A program made the position numbers and the translations under genes. A stretch of 34,563 nucleotides of DNA from Microcaldota archaeon. Its GTDB lineage: Archaea; Micrarchaeota; Micrarchaeia; Micrarchaeales; CABMGC01. The notes below the pieces were generated by a model. That model worked only from the letters and a program-made list of their open reading frames with translations. It ran no database searches and was not told the DNA's origin. Shown piece by piece: positions 1-6,903 of this stretch (position 1 is its first letter; every line of letters starts with the position of its first letter). The stretch covers positions 1 through 34,563 of the forward strand of contig DAHWIK010000007.1 in NCBI GenBank assembly GCA_027345185.1, in the 5' to 3' direction.

Positions 1-102
1 TTGAGTTACACTCACCATTGCATTACTTCGGCGCGACGAACATCACGTCGCGTCAAGTATTTTTCCTCCTCAAAACGTATATTTACTGCAGAATCAATTC
101 AA

Positions 103-121
103 CCCCCAACGAAGTTGGGGG
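103..121. repeat. Perfect 8-bp palindrome with GAA loop
   Basis: Positions 103-110 (CCCCCAAC) pair exactly with 114-121 (GTTGGGGG) around a GAA loop. Similar G/C-rich hairpins occur near 6687, 27025 and 27088. Such hairpins resemble subterminal hairpins of IS200/IS605-type elements or their non-autonomous derivatives; that origin is inference. It lies just upstream of a truncated transposase, so it may mark an insertion junction. Confidence 0.6.
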
Positions 122-142
122 AATGCTCTAGGTATTCAGAAT

Positions 143-535
143 ATGTATGGGGTCATCGTTGCGGTCAAAGATGCAGGTAAAGAAGGCACAAGAAGTGCAG
201 AATTGAGGATTTCGGGGATGGTCGGAAGACTGGAAAAACTTTTGGAGAGGAAATGGCGTAGGAAAAGAGTTGCAAAATTCGTGGAACGGTTAGTGGACTT
301 CCAGAATTGGTTATTTACGTGTATGAGGTACAAAGAGGCAGAGCCAACGAACAACAGCTCTGAAAGAGATGTGAGGAAGCTGGTACTTGCAAGGAAGATA
401 TCCGGATGCCACAGAAGTGGTATGGGCGTTCATGCAAGGGAGATAATGATGTCGGTAGTATTAACAGAGATGCACAGAGGGAATAATCCAGTCCAGTTTA
501 TCATGAATGGGATAATGCAGCATAATCTCAACTAA
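143..535 (+). pseudogene. IS66-family transposase, C-terminal remnant
   Basis: The 130-residue reading frame matches the C-terminal part of IS66-type DDE transposases. The telling stretch is PTNNSSERDVRKLVLARKIS, which holds the conserved NN-x-x-ER region with the last catalytic Glu, followed by the usual helical tail. IS66 transposases are normally about 400-500 residues, so the first two thirds with the other catalytic residues are missing. The frame is open back to position 5, but that upstream part runs through a palindrome and does not look like transposase. The first ATG at 143 is therefore only a nominal start. No second terminal repeat is visible. It is an inactive fragment, perhaps disrupted by another element whose end is the palindrome. 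Confidence 0.75.
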
Positions 536-597
536 ATTTCGAGGGCAGAACGTCAGCCACTATACAGTTACAAAATAGATTTAGATTGGTCCTTCTG

Positions 598-2376
598 TCA
601 TACATCCTTGAACTCGAGTCCATAGTCGTTCTTTAGCCTCTTCTGGTCTATTGGGGTTGGAGAGAGGTCAACAGAAGACTCAAACCTCTTGTTCTTTGGA
701 AAGAGTATGAAGTCCCTTATGTTCCCTGAGCCGGCGAGAAGCGCAGTAATCCTGTCAAGTCCAAGACCCATTCCTCCCTCGCCCGGAGCGCCGTATGAAA
801 GTGCTTCTATGAAGAATCCGAAATTCTTTTCTATTGTTTTATCGTCCATTCCGAATAGGCCCATGATCTTCCTCTGAAGCTTGGGATCATTTATCCTTAT
901 CGCTCCGCTTCCCAGCTCATTCCCATTTAGGACAAGGTCGTACTGCCTTCCCCTTACCTTTTCGGGACTGGAATCAAGGAAGTTGAGGGTAGATTCTGTT
1001 GGCGCAGTGAATGGATTATGCGCCGGAACAGCCTTGCCCGTGACCTCATTTATCTCGAAAAGAGGGAACTCGTCTATCCAAAGGAATGAATATTCTGTGT
1101 TATAAACTCCTATCTTGTCTCCAATTGTCTTCCTAAGCCTTCCAAGTGCGTCGAGAAGTATCCTTTCCGACAGGTCCGCTCCGATTATTATTATATCGCC
1201 GTTCTTCGCCTGAAGCGCATTTCGTATTGCCGCCTCTGAATCTTTCAACGATTCTGATATGCTTTCAGGATCGGAGTGGATCGCGTTGTCCTTGACATAT
1301 AGCCAGGTAAGACCGCGCAGGCCAAAAAGCTTTGCGAGCTCTATCATCTTCAGCATGTAGTTTTTGTCAAGCCTTCCCTTGCTTCCGTCAAACTTTGCAT
1401 CGAACGCAATCGCCTTTACATGTCCTTTCGTATCGACGACCCTCTTGAGTATGTTGTACTGCGTTCCCTCAAGCTCCTTGCTTATGTCGATTATCTTGTT
1501 GTCGAACCTCAGGTCTGGCTTGTCGCTTCCGTACGCCCTTACAGCATCCTCGTATTTCATGTGAGGGAATGGCGACTTAAGATCCTTTCCCATGACCTCC
1601 TTGAATATCATCGAAAACATCCTTTCCACAGTATCCTGTATGTAGTGCTCGTCTCTGAATGAAACTTCTAGGTCTATCTGCGTGTGCTCGAGCTGTCTGT
1701 CCTCCCTTGGATCCTCATCCCTGAAGCACCTCGCCATCTGGAAGTACTTCTCGATCCCTGAGATCATCAACATCTGCTTGTATATCTGCGGAGACTGCGC
1801 CAACGCATAGAACTTACCTTTGTCTATCCTTGATGGAACTATCAGTGTCCTCGAGCCTGTCTCATAGTTGTCCTTTACAAGGAATGGAGTCTCAAGCTCC
1901 AGAAAGTCATTATCCCAGAAGAACCTCCTAATAACCTTTGTCACCTTGTCCCTGAATAGTATGTTGCTGGTCATACTCTTCCTGCGAAGATCCAGGTACC
2001 TATATTTGAGCCTTAACTCCTCATTTGCAAGGAATTTCTCCTTCTCTTCAATCAGCTCGAATGGAGGGACTGCAGACTCACTTATGACATCAAGTGATTT
2101 TACATAAAGCTCCACGTTTCCAGTGGGATTTGTGCTGTCAACAGTGTCTGGTTCTCGCTTCTCCACTATGCCTGTGGCAGATATCACGAACTCCTTGCCA
2201 AGCCGTTCTGCCTTCTCCTTTGCCTCCTTTTCGAATACCAGCTGGGTTGATCCATGCATGTCTGCAATGTCTATGAACAGCTTCCCGCCATGATCCCGCA
2301 GGTATCTGCACCATCCTTTGAGGTTCACCTCCTTACCAATGTGGCTCTCATCAAGAGTACCGCAATTGAACTCCAT
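598..2376 (-). CDS. aspS: Aspartyl-tRNA synthetase, bacterial type
   Basis: A class II synthetase of 592 residues that charges tRNA with aspartate in the cytoplasm. In order: an N-terminal OB-fold anticodon-binding domain (about 1-110), class II motif 2 near residues 218-240 (FRDEDPREDRQ), the GSDKPDLRF signature near 283-291 that opens the inserted GAD domain, and motif 3 near 537-556 (GLGLDRITALLAGSGNIRDF). Length, GAD insertion and signature are those of bacterial AspRS. Archaeal AspRS is about 430-440 residues and lacks GAD. The gene is last in gatC-gatA-gatB-aspS, 33 nt after gatB. That context fits a non-discriminating enzyme making Asp-tRNA(Asn) for the amidotransferase. Specificity is inferred; the gene probably came from bacteria. 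Confidence 0.95.
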   Translation of the reverse strand: MEFNCGTLDESHIGKEVNLKGWCRYLRDHGGKLFIDIADMHGSTQLVFEKEAKEKAERLGKEFVISATGIVEKREPDTVDSTNPTGNVELYVKSLDVISESAVPPFELIEEKEKFLANEELRLKYRYLDLRRKSMTSNILFRDKVTKVIRRFFWDNDFLELETPFLVKDNYETGSRTLIVPSRIDKGKFYALAQSPQIYKQMLMISGIEKYFQMARCFRDEDPREDRQLEHTQIDLEVSFRDEHYIQDTVERMFSMIFKEVMGKDLKSPFPHMKYEDAVRAYGSDKPDLRFDNKIIDISKELEGTQYNILKRVVDTKGHVKAIAFDAKFDGSKGRLDKNYMLKMIELAKLFGLRGLTWLYVKDNAIHSDPESISESLKDSEAAIRNALQAKNGDIIIIGADLSERILLDALGRLRKTIGDKIGVYNTEYSFLWIDEFPLFEINEVTGKAVPAHNPFTAPTESTLNFLDSSPEKVRGRQYDLVLNGNELGSGAIRINDPKLQRKIMGLFGMDDKTIEKNFGFFIEALSYGAPGEGGMGLGLDRITALLAGSGNIRDFILFPKNKRFESSVDLSPTPIDQKRLKNDYGLEFKDV

Positions 2377-2409
2377 TAGAAATCAGATAAAAACTGTCTG
2401 GCCAGATAT

Positions 2410-3699
2410 TTAAGCCTTGTCTTTAAGTACTTCTGCCAGCCGCTCTGAGATGTATTTTGGATTTACTTTGTATTTTTTGAGTAGCATGCCGACTATGAAA
2501 TTGAACGCCTTGCTGTTTGTCTTGTATTCCCTAACAAGATCCTGCCTCTGCGCAACTATCCCGAGTATTGCCTTGTCTATTTCCTTTGTGCTTACGGTGT
2601 TCTTCTCAATCTCCACCTGCCTGTTCTCCTGCAGAGACTTTATCGCGTCTTCATTGAGAAGAAGCCCTTTGTCTAAGTAAGACAGCATCTTTCCAAAGCT
2701 CTCGTCAGAAATTGTTATGTTTCCATGGCGCTTGAGCAGCTCTATCGCATTTATTACTCTGTTTGCATTGCTGCGCTTCAATCCGTACTGAACCAGCCCA
2801 AGGGCATGCCTATCGAACATGACAAGCTCTTTGACGGTAGCTTCGTTTAAGCCATACTTTGATGAGAGCTGTCTTGCGACATCGCTTGCAATCACTACCT
2901 CTGGAATGACTATATCTCCAGTTGGATAAGATGCTAGATCCGGCTCGTATATGAATCCGTATTCCTCGTCGCTCTCCTTCTCCCTTGAGGATATCGTTGA
3001 AAGCGTCTCTGAGTTGTATGCGCGGGTCTCTTTTGGGATCTTCTGATTGCGAGATATCAATTCGCCCTGCCTCTTTACCTCGAATCTCTCTGCATCTACA
3101 AGGTTCTTTATTCCTGTCACGTTCTTTATCTCCACCCTCTCTTCGCCTAACGATATGTTCAAGTCCGTCTTCATCTCCTTGTTTATGTCCACTCCAGCAT
3201 AATACAGTATGCTCCTAAGCTCATTCACAAACTCTCTGAGCTCCTCTTCTGTCTCTATGTCTGGCTCAGTTACAATCTCGTTAAGCGGGATCCCAGATCT
3301 GTTGAAATCGAGGAGGGAGTATTCGTCTTCGCGTATTATCTTTGCAGGGTCCTCCTCAAGCTGCACTCTCCTTATTCGTATCCTCTTCTTGCTTATATCC
3401 ACATACCCACCGTGGCCAATCGCCCCATCAAGCTGCGTTATCTGGTATGACTTGGGAAGGTCAGGATAGAAATAGACCTTCCTGAGAAAATATGTATTAT
3501 CATTTATCTTGCAGTGGAGAGCCTTTGCAACAGTAAGCGCAGATTTTAATGCCGCATCGTTTAGCATCGGTTTTGACCCTGGAAACCCTAGGCAGACGGG
3601 GCAGATTGAGGTATTTGGTTCGTCAGCATTAGTACTGCAACTGCAGAATAGCTTTGTCTCTGTAGGCAATGCAACGTGAACTTCCAGTCCTATCTTCAT
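2410..3699 (-). CDS. gatB: Asp-tRNA(Asn)/Glu-tRNA(Gln) amidotransferase subunit B
   Basis: GatB binds misacylated tRNA and, with GatA and GatC, converts Asp-tRNA(Asn) and/or Glu-tRNA(Gln) to the amide. The protein opens directly with GLEVHVALPTETKLFCSCS, and CSCS plus CPVC supply the zinc-binding cysteines. The conserved phrase YQITQLDGAIGHGGYVDI is present, and the end has the YqeY-like tail domain (FIVGMLLKKYKVNPKYISER). At 429 residues it is shorter than the usual 470-480, mostly from a trimmed N-terminus and middle. Its ATG overlaps the gatA stop by 4 nt (ATGA), indicating translational coupling. It belongs to the gatCAB-aspS operon. Confidence 0.95.
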   Translation of the reverse strand: MKIGLEVHVALPTETKLFCSCSTNADEPNTSICPVCLGFPGSKPMLNDAALKSALTVAKALHCKINDNTYFLRKVYFYPDLPKSYQITQLDGAIGHGGYVDISKKRIRIRRVQLEEDPAKIIREDEYSLLDFNRSGIPLNEIVTEPDIETEEELREFVNELRSILYYAGVDINKEMKTDLNISLGEERVEIKNVTGIKNLVDAERFEVKRQGELISRNQKIPKETRAYNSETLSTISSREKESDEEYGFIYEPDLASYPTGDIVIPEVVIASDVARQLSSKYGLNEATVKELVMFDRHALGLVQYGLKRSNANRVINAIELLKRHGNITISDESFGKMLSYLDKGLLLNEDAIKSLQENRQVEIEKNTVSTKEIDKAILGIVAQRQDLVREYKTNSKAFNFIVGMLLKKYKVNPKYISERLAEVLKDKA

Positions 3700-5045
3700 A
3701 AGGCACCAACATTATACTTGAATCTGTATTCGAACTGGCTCTCCCATCTCTCAACAAAATCAAGGAGGGCATAATCATTGAAGTGGTTTGCTACTATCTG
3801 GGTTCCTACTGGCATCCCTTTTATGTAATCCGAGGGAAAGGAGATGTGAGGAAGTCCTGCAAAATTCGGTGGTACAGTTATCGAGTCTATGCTATATTCC
3901 TTTACCGGATCGAAGTCTTCTGCCTCTTTCACTGTAGGCGTCTTTATCGGCATCGTTGGAGATATGATAAATCCGTCCTTCAGAATTACGCCTAAAGCGT
4001 TGATCATCATGTGCCTAAGCCTGAGGGCCTTTTCATAATATTTGCTCTTGACGCTTGAGCTCCTTACAAACGTACCAAGAACTATCCTCCTCTTTGCCTC
4101 TAATCCGAAATTGTTCCTTGCTTCGGTGAAGAAATCGTTGTATCCTTTTGAAAAGTCATTTATCTTTAAGCCGTATTTGAAGCCGGTGAATTTTGCAAGG
4201 TTTGTAGATGCCTCTGCCATTGATGCTATGTAATATGCAGGTATAGTCTTCTCTATGAATGGGATGCTCTTGTGCTCTACATAATAGCCAATGTTCTGGA
4301 GTTTTCCAATAGTCCTGTCGAACGAGCTTGCTATCTCCTCATCTACACCAGCCATCAACTGGTCTATTATCACAAGTTTTTTTCTGCTCTCTTTTGATAT
4401 CGGATGGTCAACGCATGTGGTATCGTATCTATCACTTCCTTTTATCTTATCAAACACATATCTTATGTCCGCAGAGCTCCTTCCCATCACGCCTATCTTA
4501 TCGAGCGAGCTCGCATAGTCTATCAGTCCATATCTTGACACCAGGCCATAAGTAGGAGTGAACCCTATTATCCCGCAAAACGCAGCAGGGCAGGATATCG
4601 ACCCACCTGTTGACTCTGCTATGGATATGTGGTGCTTCAGCACTGCGGTTGCAACTGCAGATCCGGCACTTGACCCGCCGGTCACGTATCTATCGTCAAA
4701 AGGATTAAGAGGGTGATCCTTGCAGTTAATTCCGAAGGTCCCGAATCCGAATTCATCCATCTTCGTCTTGCCAATGAAGCCGAACTCTTCTTTGGGAAGC
4801 CTTTCTATGGCAGTAGCATTGAATGGCGGAGTGTATCCATTTAGCATTTGGGATGATGCAGTAGACACAACATCCTTGACGCATATGTTGTCCTTTACAC
4901 TGAACGGAAGGCCAGTACTCAGACCCTTGTTTATATTGCTGAATATATGCAGCTTTGAATTTAGCTTTTCTAGTTCGACGATAAGCTCTTCATAATAGCC
5001 TTCGAATTTCTCAGTCTTAAGAAACTCTTCGATGCCGCCTTTCAT
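3696..5045 (-). CDS. gatA: Glutamyl/aspartyl-tRNA amidotransferase subunit A
   Basis: GatA is the amidase-signature glutaminase that releases ammonia for GatB. The Ser-cisSer-Lys triad is visible: Lys51 in FSVKDN, the cis-serine in GGSSAGSA (123-130), and nucleophile Ser149 in STGGSI, followed by CPAAFCG. The length of 449 residues is slightly below the usual 470-490. The gene overlaps gatC upstream and gatB downstream by 4 nt each. The full triad in an intact frame indicates an active enzyme. Confidence 0.96.
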   Translation of the reverse strand: MKGGIEEFLKTEKFEGYYEELIVELEKLNSKLHIFSNINKGLSTGLPFSVKDNICVKDVVSTASSQMLNGYTPPFNATAIERLPKEEFGFIGKTKMDEFGFGTFGINCKDHPLNPFDDRYVTGGSSAGSAVATAVLKHHISIAESTGGSISCPAAFCGIIGFTPTYGLVSRYGLIDYASSLDKIGVMGRSSADIRYVFDKIKGSDRYDTTCVDHPISKESRKKLVIIDQLMAGVDEEIASSFDRTIGKLQNIGYYVEHKSIPFIEKTIPAYYIASMAEASTNLAKFTGFKYGLKINDFSKGYNDFFTEARNNFGLEAKRRIVLGTFVRSSSVKSKYYEKALRLRHMMINALGVILKDGFIISPTMPIKTPTVKEAEDFDPVKEYSIDSITVPPNFAGLPHISFPSDYIKGMPVGTQIVANHFNDYALLDFVERWESQFEYRFKYNVGAL

Positions 5046-5320
5046 ATCTTAGGACCCACTATAAAGAATCTGTATATCTTTGAATTCCTGAGCAGCTTTC
5101 CAACATCAGGGAATTGTTCCGGCTCGTCCTTCCTCCTTTTTGAAGGTATATCTATCGGATGGTATGACGGAGAGTACTTATCGCAGTCAACGCCATCTAT
5201 CGTATTGAAGTATTCTATTATCCCGTCTATCTCGTGCTTTATCTTTGCCTTTTCGCCCTTTTCGAGACTGAGCCTGCATATCCTCAATAGCCTGTCAAAA
5301 TCTTCATTTTCCATTGTCAT
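5042..5320 (-). CDS. gatC: Amidotransferase subunit C
   Basis: GatC is the small subunit that wraps and stabilises GatA. The sequence has the family's helical N-terminus (DFDRLLRICRLSLEKGEKAK) and the middle IIEYFNTIDGVD motif. The frame can be read from a TTG at 5359, but family alignment favours the ATG at 5320 or 5314 (MTMENEDF or MENEDF). A TATA element at 5365-5374 would start transcription near 5343-5345, giving a leader of about 20 nt before 5320. It is the first gene of gatC-gatA-gatB-aspS. Confidence 0.88.
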   Translation of the reverse strand: MTMENEDFDRLLRICRLSLEKGEKAKIKHEIDGIIEYFNTIDGVDCDKYSPSYHPIDIPSKRRKDEPEQFPDVGKLLRNSKIYRFFIVGPKI

Positions 5321-5364
5321 CGCATCGGACAACTGGCAATTTGCAGATAAAAGACGCAATGAAG

Positions 5365-5374
5365 CTTTATAAAG
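5365..5374. promoter_or_regulatory. Palindromic TATA box between gatC operon and tRNA-Ser
   Basis: CTTTATAAAG is a perfect 10-bp palindrome. It lies about 25 nt upstream of the tRNA-Ser 5' end (5398, plus) and about 45-50 nt upstream of the gatC ATG (minus), so one TATA element could serve both directions. Only position and sequence are seen; use in both directions is inferred. Confidence 0.6.
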
Positions 5375-5397
5375 TTAGTTTGCAAATAAGCTTCTGT

Positions 5398-5520
5398 GCC
5401 AAGGTTGCAGAATCCGGTTAATGCGCCGGTCTTGAGTTTACCTCAAGAGCTGATCTCGTGATGCAAAAAGCAAACCGGTTCCTCGCAAGGGGAGTTAGGG
5501 TTCAAATCCCTACCTTGGCG
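5398..5520 (+). tRNA. tRNA-Ser(TGA) with a 36-nt intron
   Basis: The acceptor stem GCCAAGG (5398-5404) pairs with CCTTGGC (5513-5519), and discriminator G is at 5520, as expected for serine. Anticodon stem CCGGT (5426-5430) pairs with ACCGG (5474-5478). The spliced loop is CTTGAGA with anticodon TGA (5433-5435). An intron lies after position 37 (about 5437-5472). The long variable arm (5479-5493) marks a class II tRNA, and the T-arm is TAGGG-TTCAAAT-CCCTA (5496-5512). The splice region forms only a relaxed bulge-helix-bulge: three of four central pairs between 5431-5434 and 5467-5470. Confidence 0.9.
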
Positions 5521-5623
5521 TTTACTTATAAGTTGCGAATCCCTATCTATATCTTTATATATAATAGCAGATTAGATTAATAATTGAACATTTATATACT
5601 TATTTACCTACATATCATATGGT

Positions 5624-6175
5624 GTGTATATGTGGGGTTTACCAACAGGCGAACGTTTTCTTCCGAAAATGGAACTGAGCAAATTAAAGAGCCTCTACTC
5701 TGCCGAACAGAAGGCAAAACCAAAGATAAGGTTGTTGTGTGCAATTCACCGCAAGAAGGGGGAAAGTATCGATGAAATTGCAGAAGAAACTAATCTGAAA
5801 AGAAGGACAGTGCATAGTATACTTCATCGTTTCTGTGAAAGAGGTATAGAAGCAAAAGACAGCATAAAACAGGACGGCAGACCATCGTTTCTTACGATTC
5901 GCCAACGCAAAAGTCTTGTACGTTATCTGGAGGAACGAGGACTACTAAGAAACGATGGCGGATTGTGGACTACAAAAGAGGTAAAGGAGTACATCCGAAA
6001 AAGGTATGATGTCAATTACACCTCAGTACATGTGTGGGAGTTATTGCAGGCCTTAGGATTGAGCATGCAAAAACCTAGACCGAAACATTATAAACATCCA
6101 AACAAGGAAAATATCGACAAATTTAAAAAAAAGCTTCCAGGCTGGTACGCCATTACCGAAAGAGGGGCTTCGTAA
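5624..6175 (+). CDS. IS630 transposase, N-terminal part (helix-turn-helix domains)
   Basis: This 183-residue product carries the paired helix-turn-helix DNA-binding region of IS630 transposases. The first unit is around IRLLCAIHRKKGESIDEIAE, and the second, winged part is around TTKEVKEYIRKRYDVNYTSV. It stops at TAA 6173-6175, before the catalytic core. The homology continues without a gap in the -1 frame. An A8 run (6125-6132) and a G4 run (6164-6167) lie in the overlap; slipping by -1 at either joins both parts. The start is GTG 5624 or ATG 5630. It may be a working orfA of a frameshifted transposase or one half of a broken gene. Confidence 0.85.
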   Translation: MYMWGLPTGERFLPKMELSKLKSLYSAEQKAKPKIRLLCAIHRKKGESIDEIAEETNLKRRTVHSILHRFCERGIEAKDSIKQDGRPSFLTIRQRKSLVRYLEERGLLRNDGGLWTTKEVKEYIRKRYDVNYTSVHVWELLQALGLSMQKPRPKHYKHPNKENIDKFKKKLPGWYAITERGAS

Positions 6176-6660
6176 TTGGATGCGAAGACGAAGCAACATT
6201 CGGTCTCCTTCCAATAATACAAAAAGGTTGGGCGAAGAGAGGTAGCCGACCTGTTGTGACGATAAACAGCAAGAATGTATGTACAAATGTCTTCGGAGCA
6301 AGGAGCCTCAGATCCTTTGTTTTTTCATTTTCGGAGAGGAAGAAACAGAGAGACTTTGTAAGGTTTGCAGCCAAACTCTCAAGACGCTGGGGTAAAGTAC
6401 TGCTATTCGTAGATAATGGGCCTTGCCATCATGGAAAAATGGTGGACAGATTTTTGAGATTGCACGCAAAGACGTTCAAGTTGGCATTCTTTCCCCCATA
6501 TTCTCCAGACCTGAATCCGCAAGAACAGTGTTGGAAACCTGCACGGAAGAAACTCTCCAACCGTTTCTTCCCTTCTTTGCAATCGGCAAAGTACCACATT
6601 TCTGCAGAATTCAATAAGCCAAATTTTATGCCTAAAATGTTCAAATATTTATCTAATTAG
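6130..6660 (+). CDS. IS630 transposase, catalytic DDE part (-1 frame)
   Basis: In the -1 frame relative to the upstream part, the sequence reads FVIGCEDEATFGLLP (first Asp), FVDNGPCHHG (second Asp) and FPPYSPDLNPQEQCW (final Glu). All three catalytic acidic residues of the IS630/Tc1 DDE fold are therefore present. No good independent start exists: the first GTG (6256) lies after the first catalytic Asp. Production probably needs fusion to the upstream frame by slippage. The stop is TAG at 6658-6660 inside the right terminal repeat. Catalytic residues and both ends are intact, so the element may still be mobile if slippage occurs. Confidence 0.85.
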   Translation, partial: KASRLVRHYRKRGFVIGCEDEATFGLLPIIQKGWAKRGSRPVVTINSKNVCTNVFGARSLRSFVFSFSERKKQRDFVRFAAKLSRRWGKVLLFVDNGPCHHGKMVDRFLRLHAKTFKLAFFPPYSPDLNPQEQCWKPARKKLSNRFFPSLQSAKYHISAEFNKPNFMPKMFKYLSN

Positions 6661-6686
6661 CTATTAGTAACTATTGCACAGCGCAT

Positions 6687-6706
6687 CCCCACCGCAAGCA
6701 GTGGGG
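6687..6706. repeat. G/C-rich palindrome, same family as at 27025
   Basis: CCCCAC (6687-6692) pairs with GTGGGG (6701-6706). The 13-base string GCAAGCAGTGGGG recurs exactly in the palindrome at 27025-27048. It lies about 20 nt outside the IS630 right end. It is possibly a relic end of an IS200/IS605-like or non-autonomous element. Confidence 0.55.
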
Positions 6707-6742
6707 AATTCAAGCATTAAAAATTAGTGACAGTTACGTACA

Positions 6743-6793
6743 GTGGAGTGAAATTTTCTGCAGGCTAAAGCCGCTAGGTTTCTTTCACCCCAC
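6743..6793. other. Stem-loop region of unknown role
   Basis: Positions 6743-6753 (GTGGAGTGAAA) pair with 6783-6793 (TTTCACCCCAC), 10 of 11 positions. An inner hairpin is GGCT-AA-AGCC (6763-6772). It could be a structured RNA or a mobile-element end. No family is recognised. Confidence 0.35.
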
Positions 6794-6872
6794 ACCCCAA
6801 TTGAATATACAAAACTTTAGTAATTTAAGGGATTTCCGGTCATGAATGCTCTTTTTGACCCACGAGGAATAA

Positions 6873-6882
6873 CATTATAAAC
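6873..6882 (+). promoter_or_regulatory. TATA box of the fused kinase-like gene
   Basis: CATTATAAAC is centred about 26 nt upstream of the ATG at 6904, the spacing of a leaderless archaeal transcript. Confidence 0.55.
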
Positions 6883-6903
6883 TTGAATATCCATACTTAA
6901 ATC

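Larger units (their letters stand above)
5564..6664 (+). mobile_element. Complete IS630-family insertion sequence
   Basis: An 1101-bp element bounded by imperfect 30-bp terminal inverted repeats, 5564-5593 and 6635-6664, identical at 26 of 30 positions (shared core TTGAACATTT). It is flanked on both sides by TA (5562-5563 and 6665-6666), the target duplication typical of IS630/Tc1 elements. The transposase stop codon lies inside the right repeat. The coding region is in two overlapping frames. It sits just downstream of tRNA-Ser. Confidence 0.9.

Noticed and set aside
5437-5472. C/D-box-like CTGA and TGATG motifs in the tRNA-Ser intron
   Set aside because: The intron is only 36 nt and the spacing does not leave room for paired C/D and guide segments; chance matches are likely.
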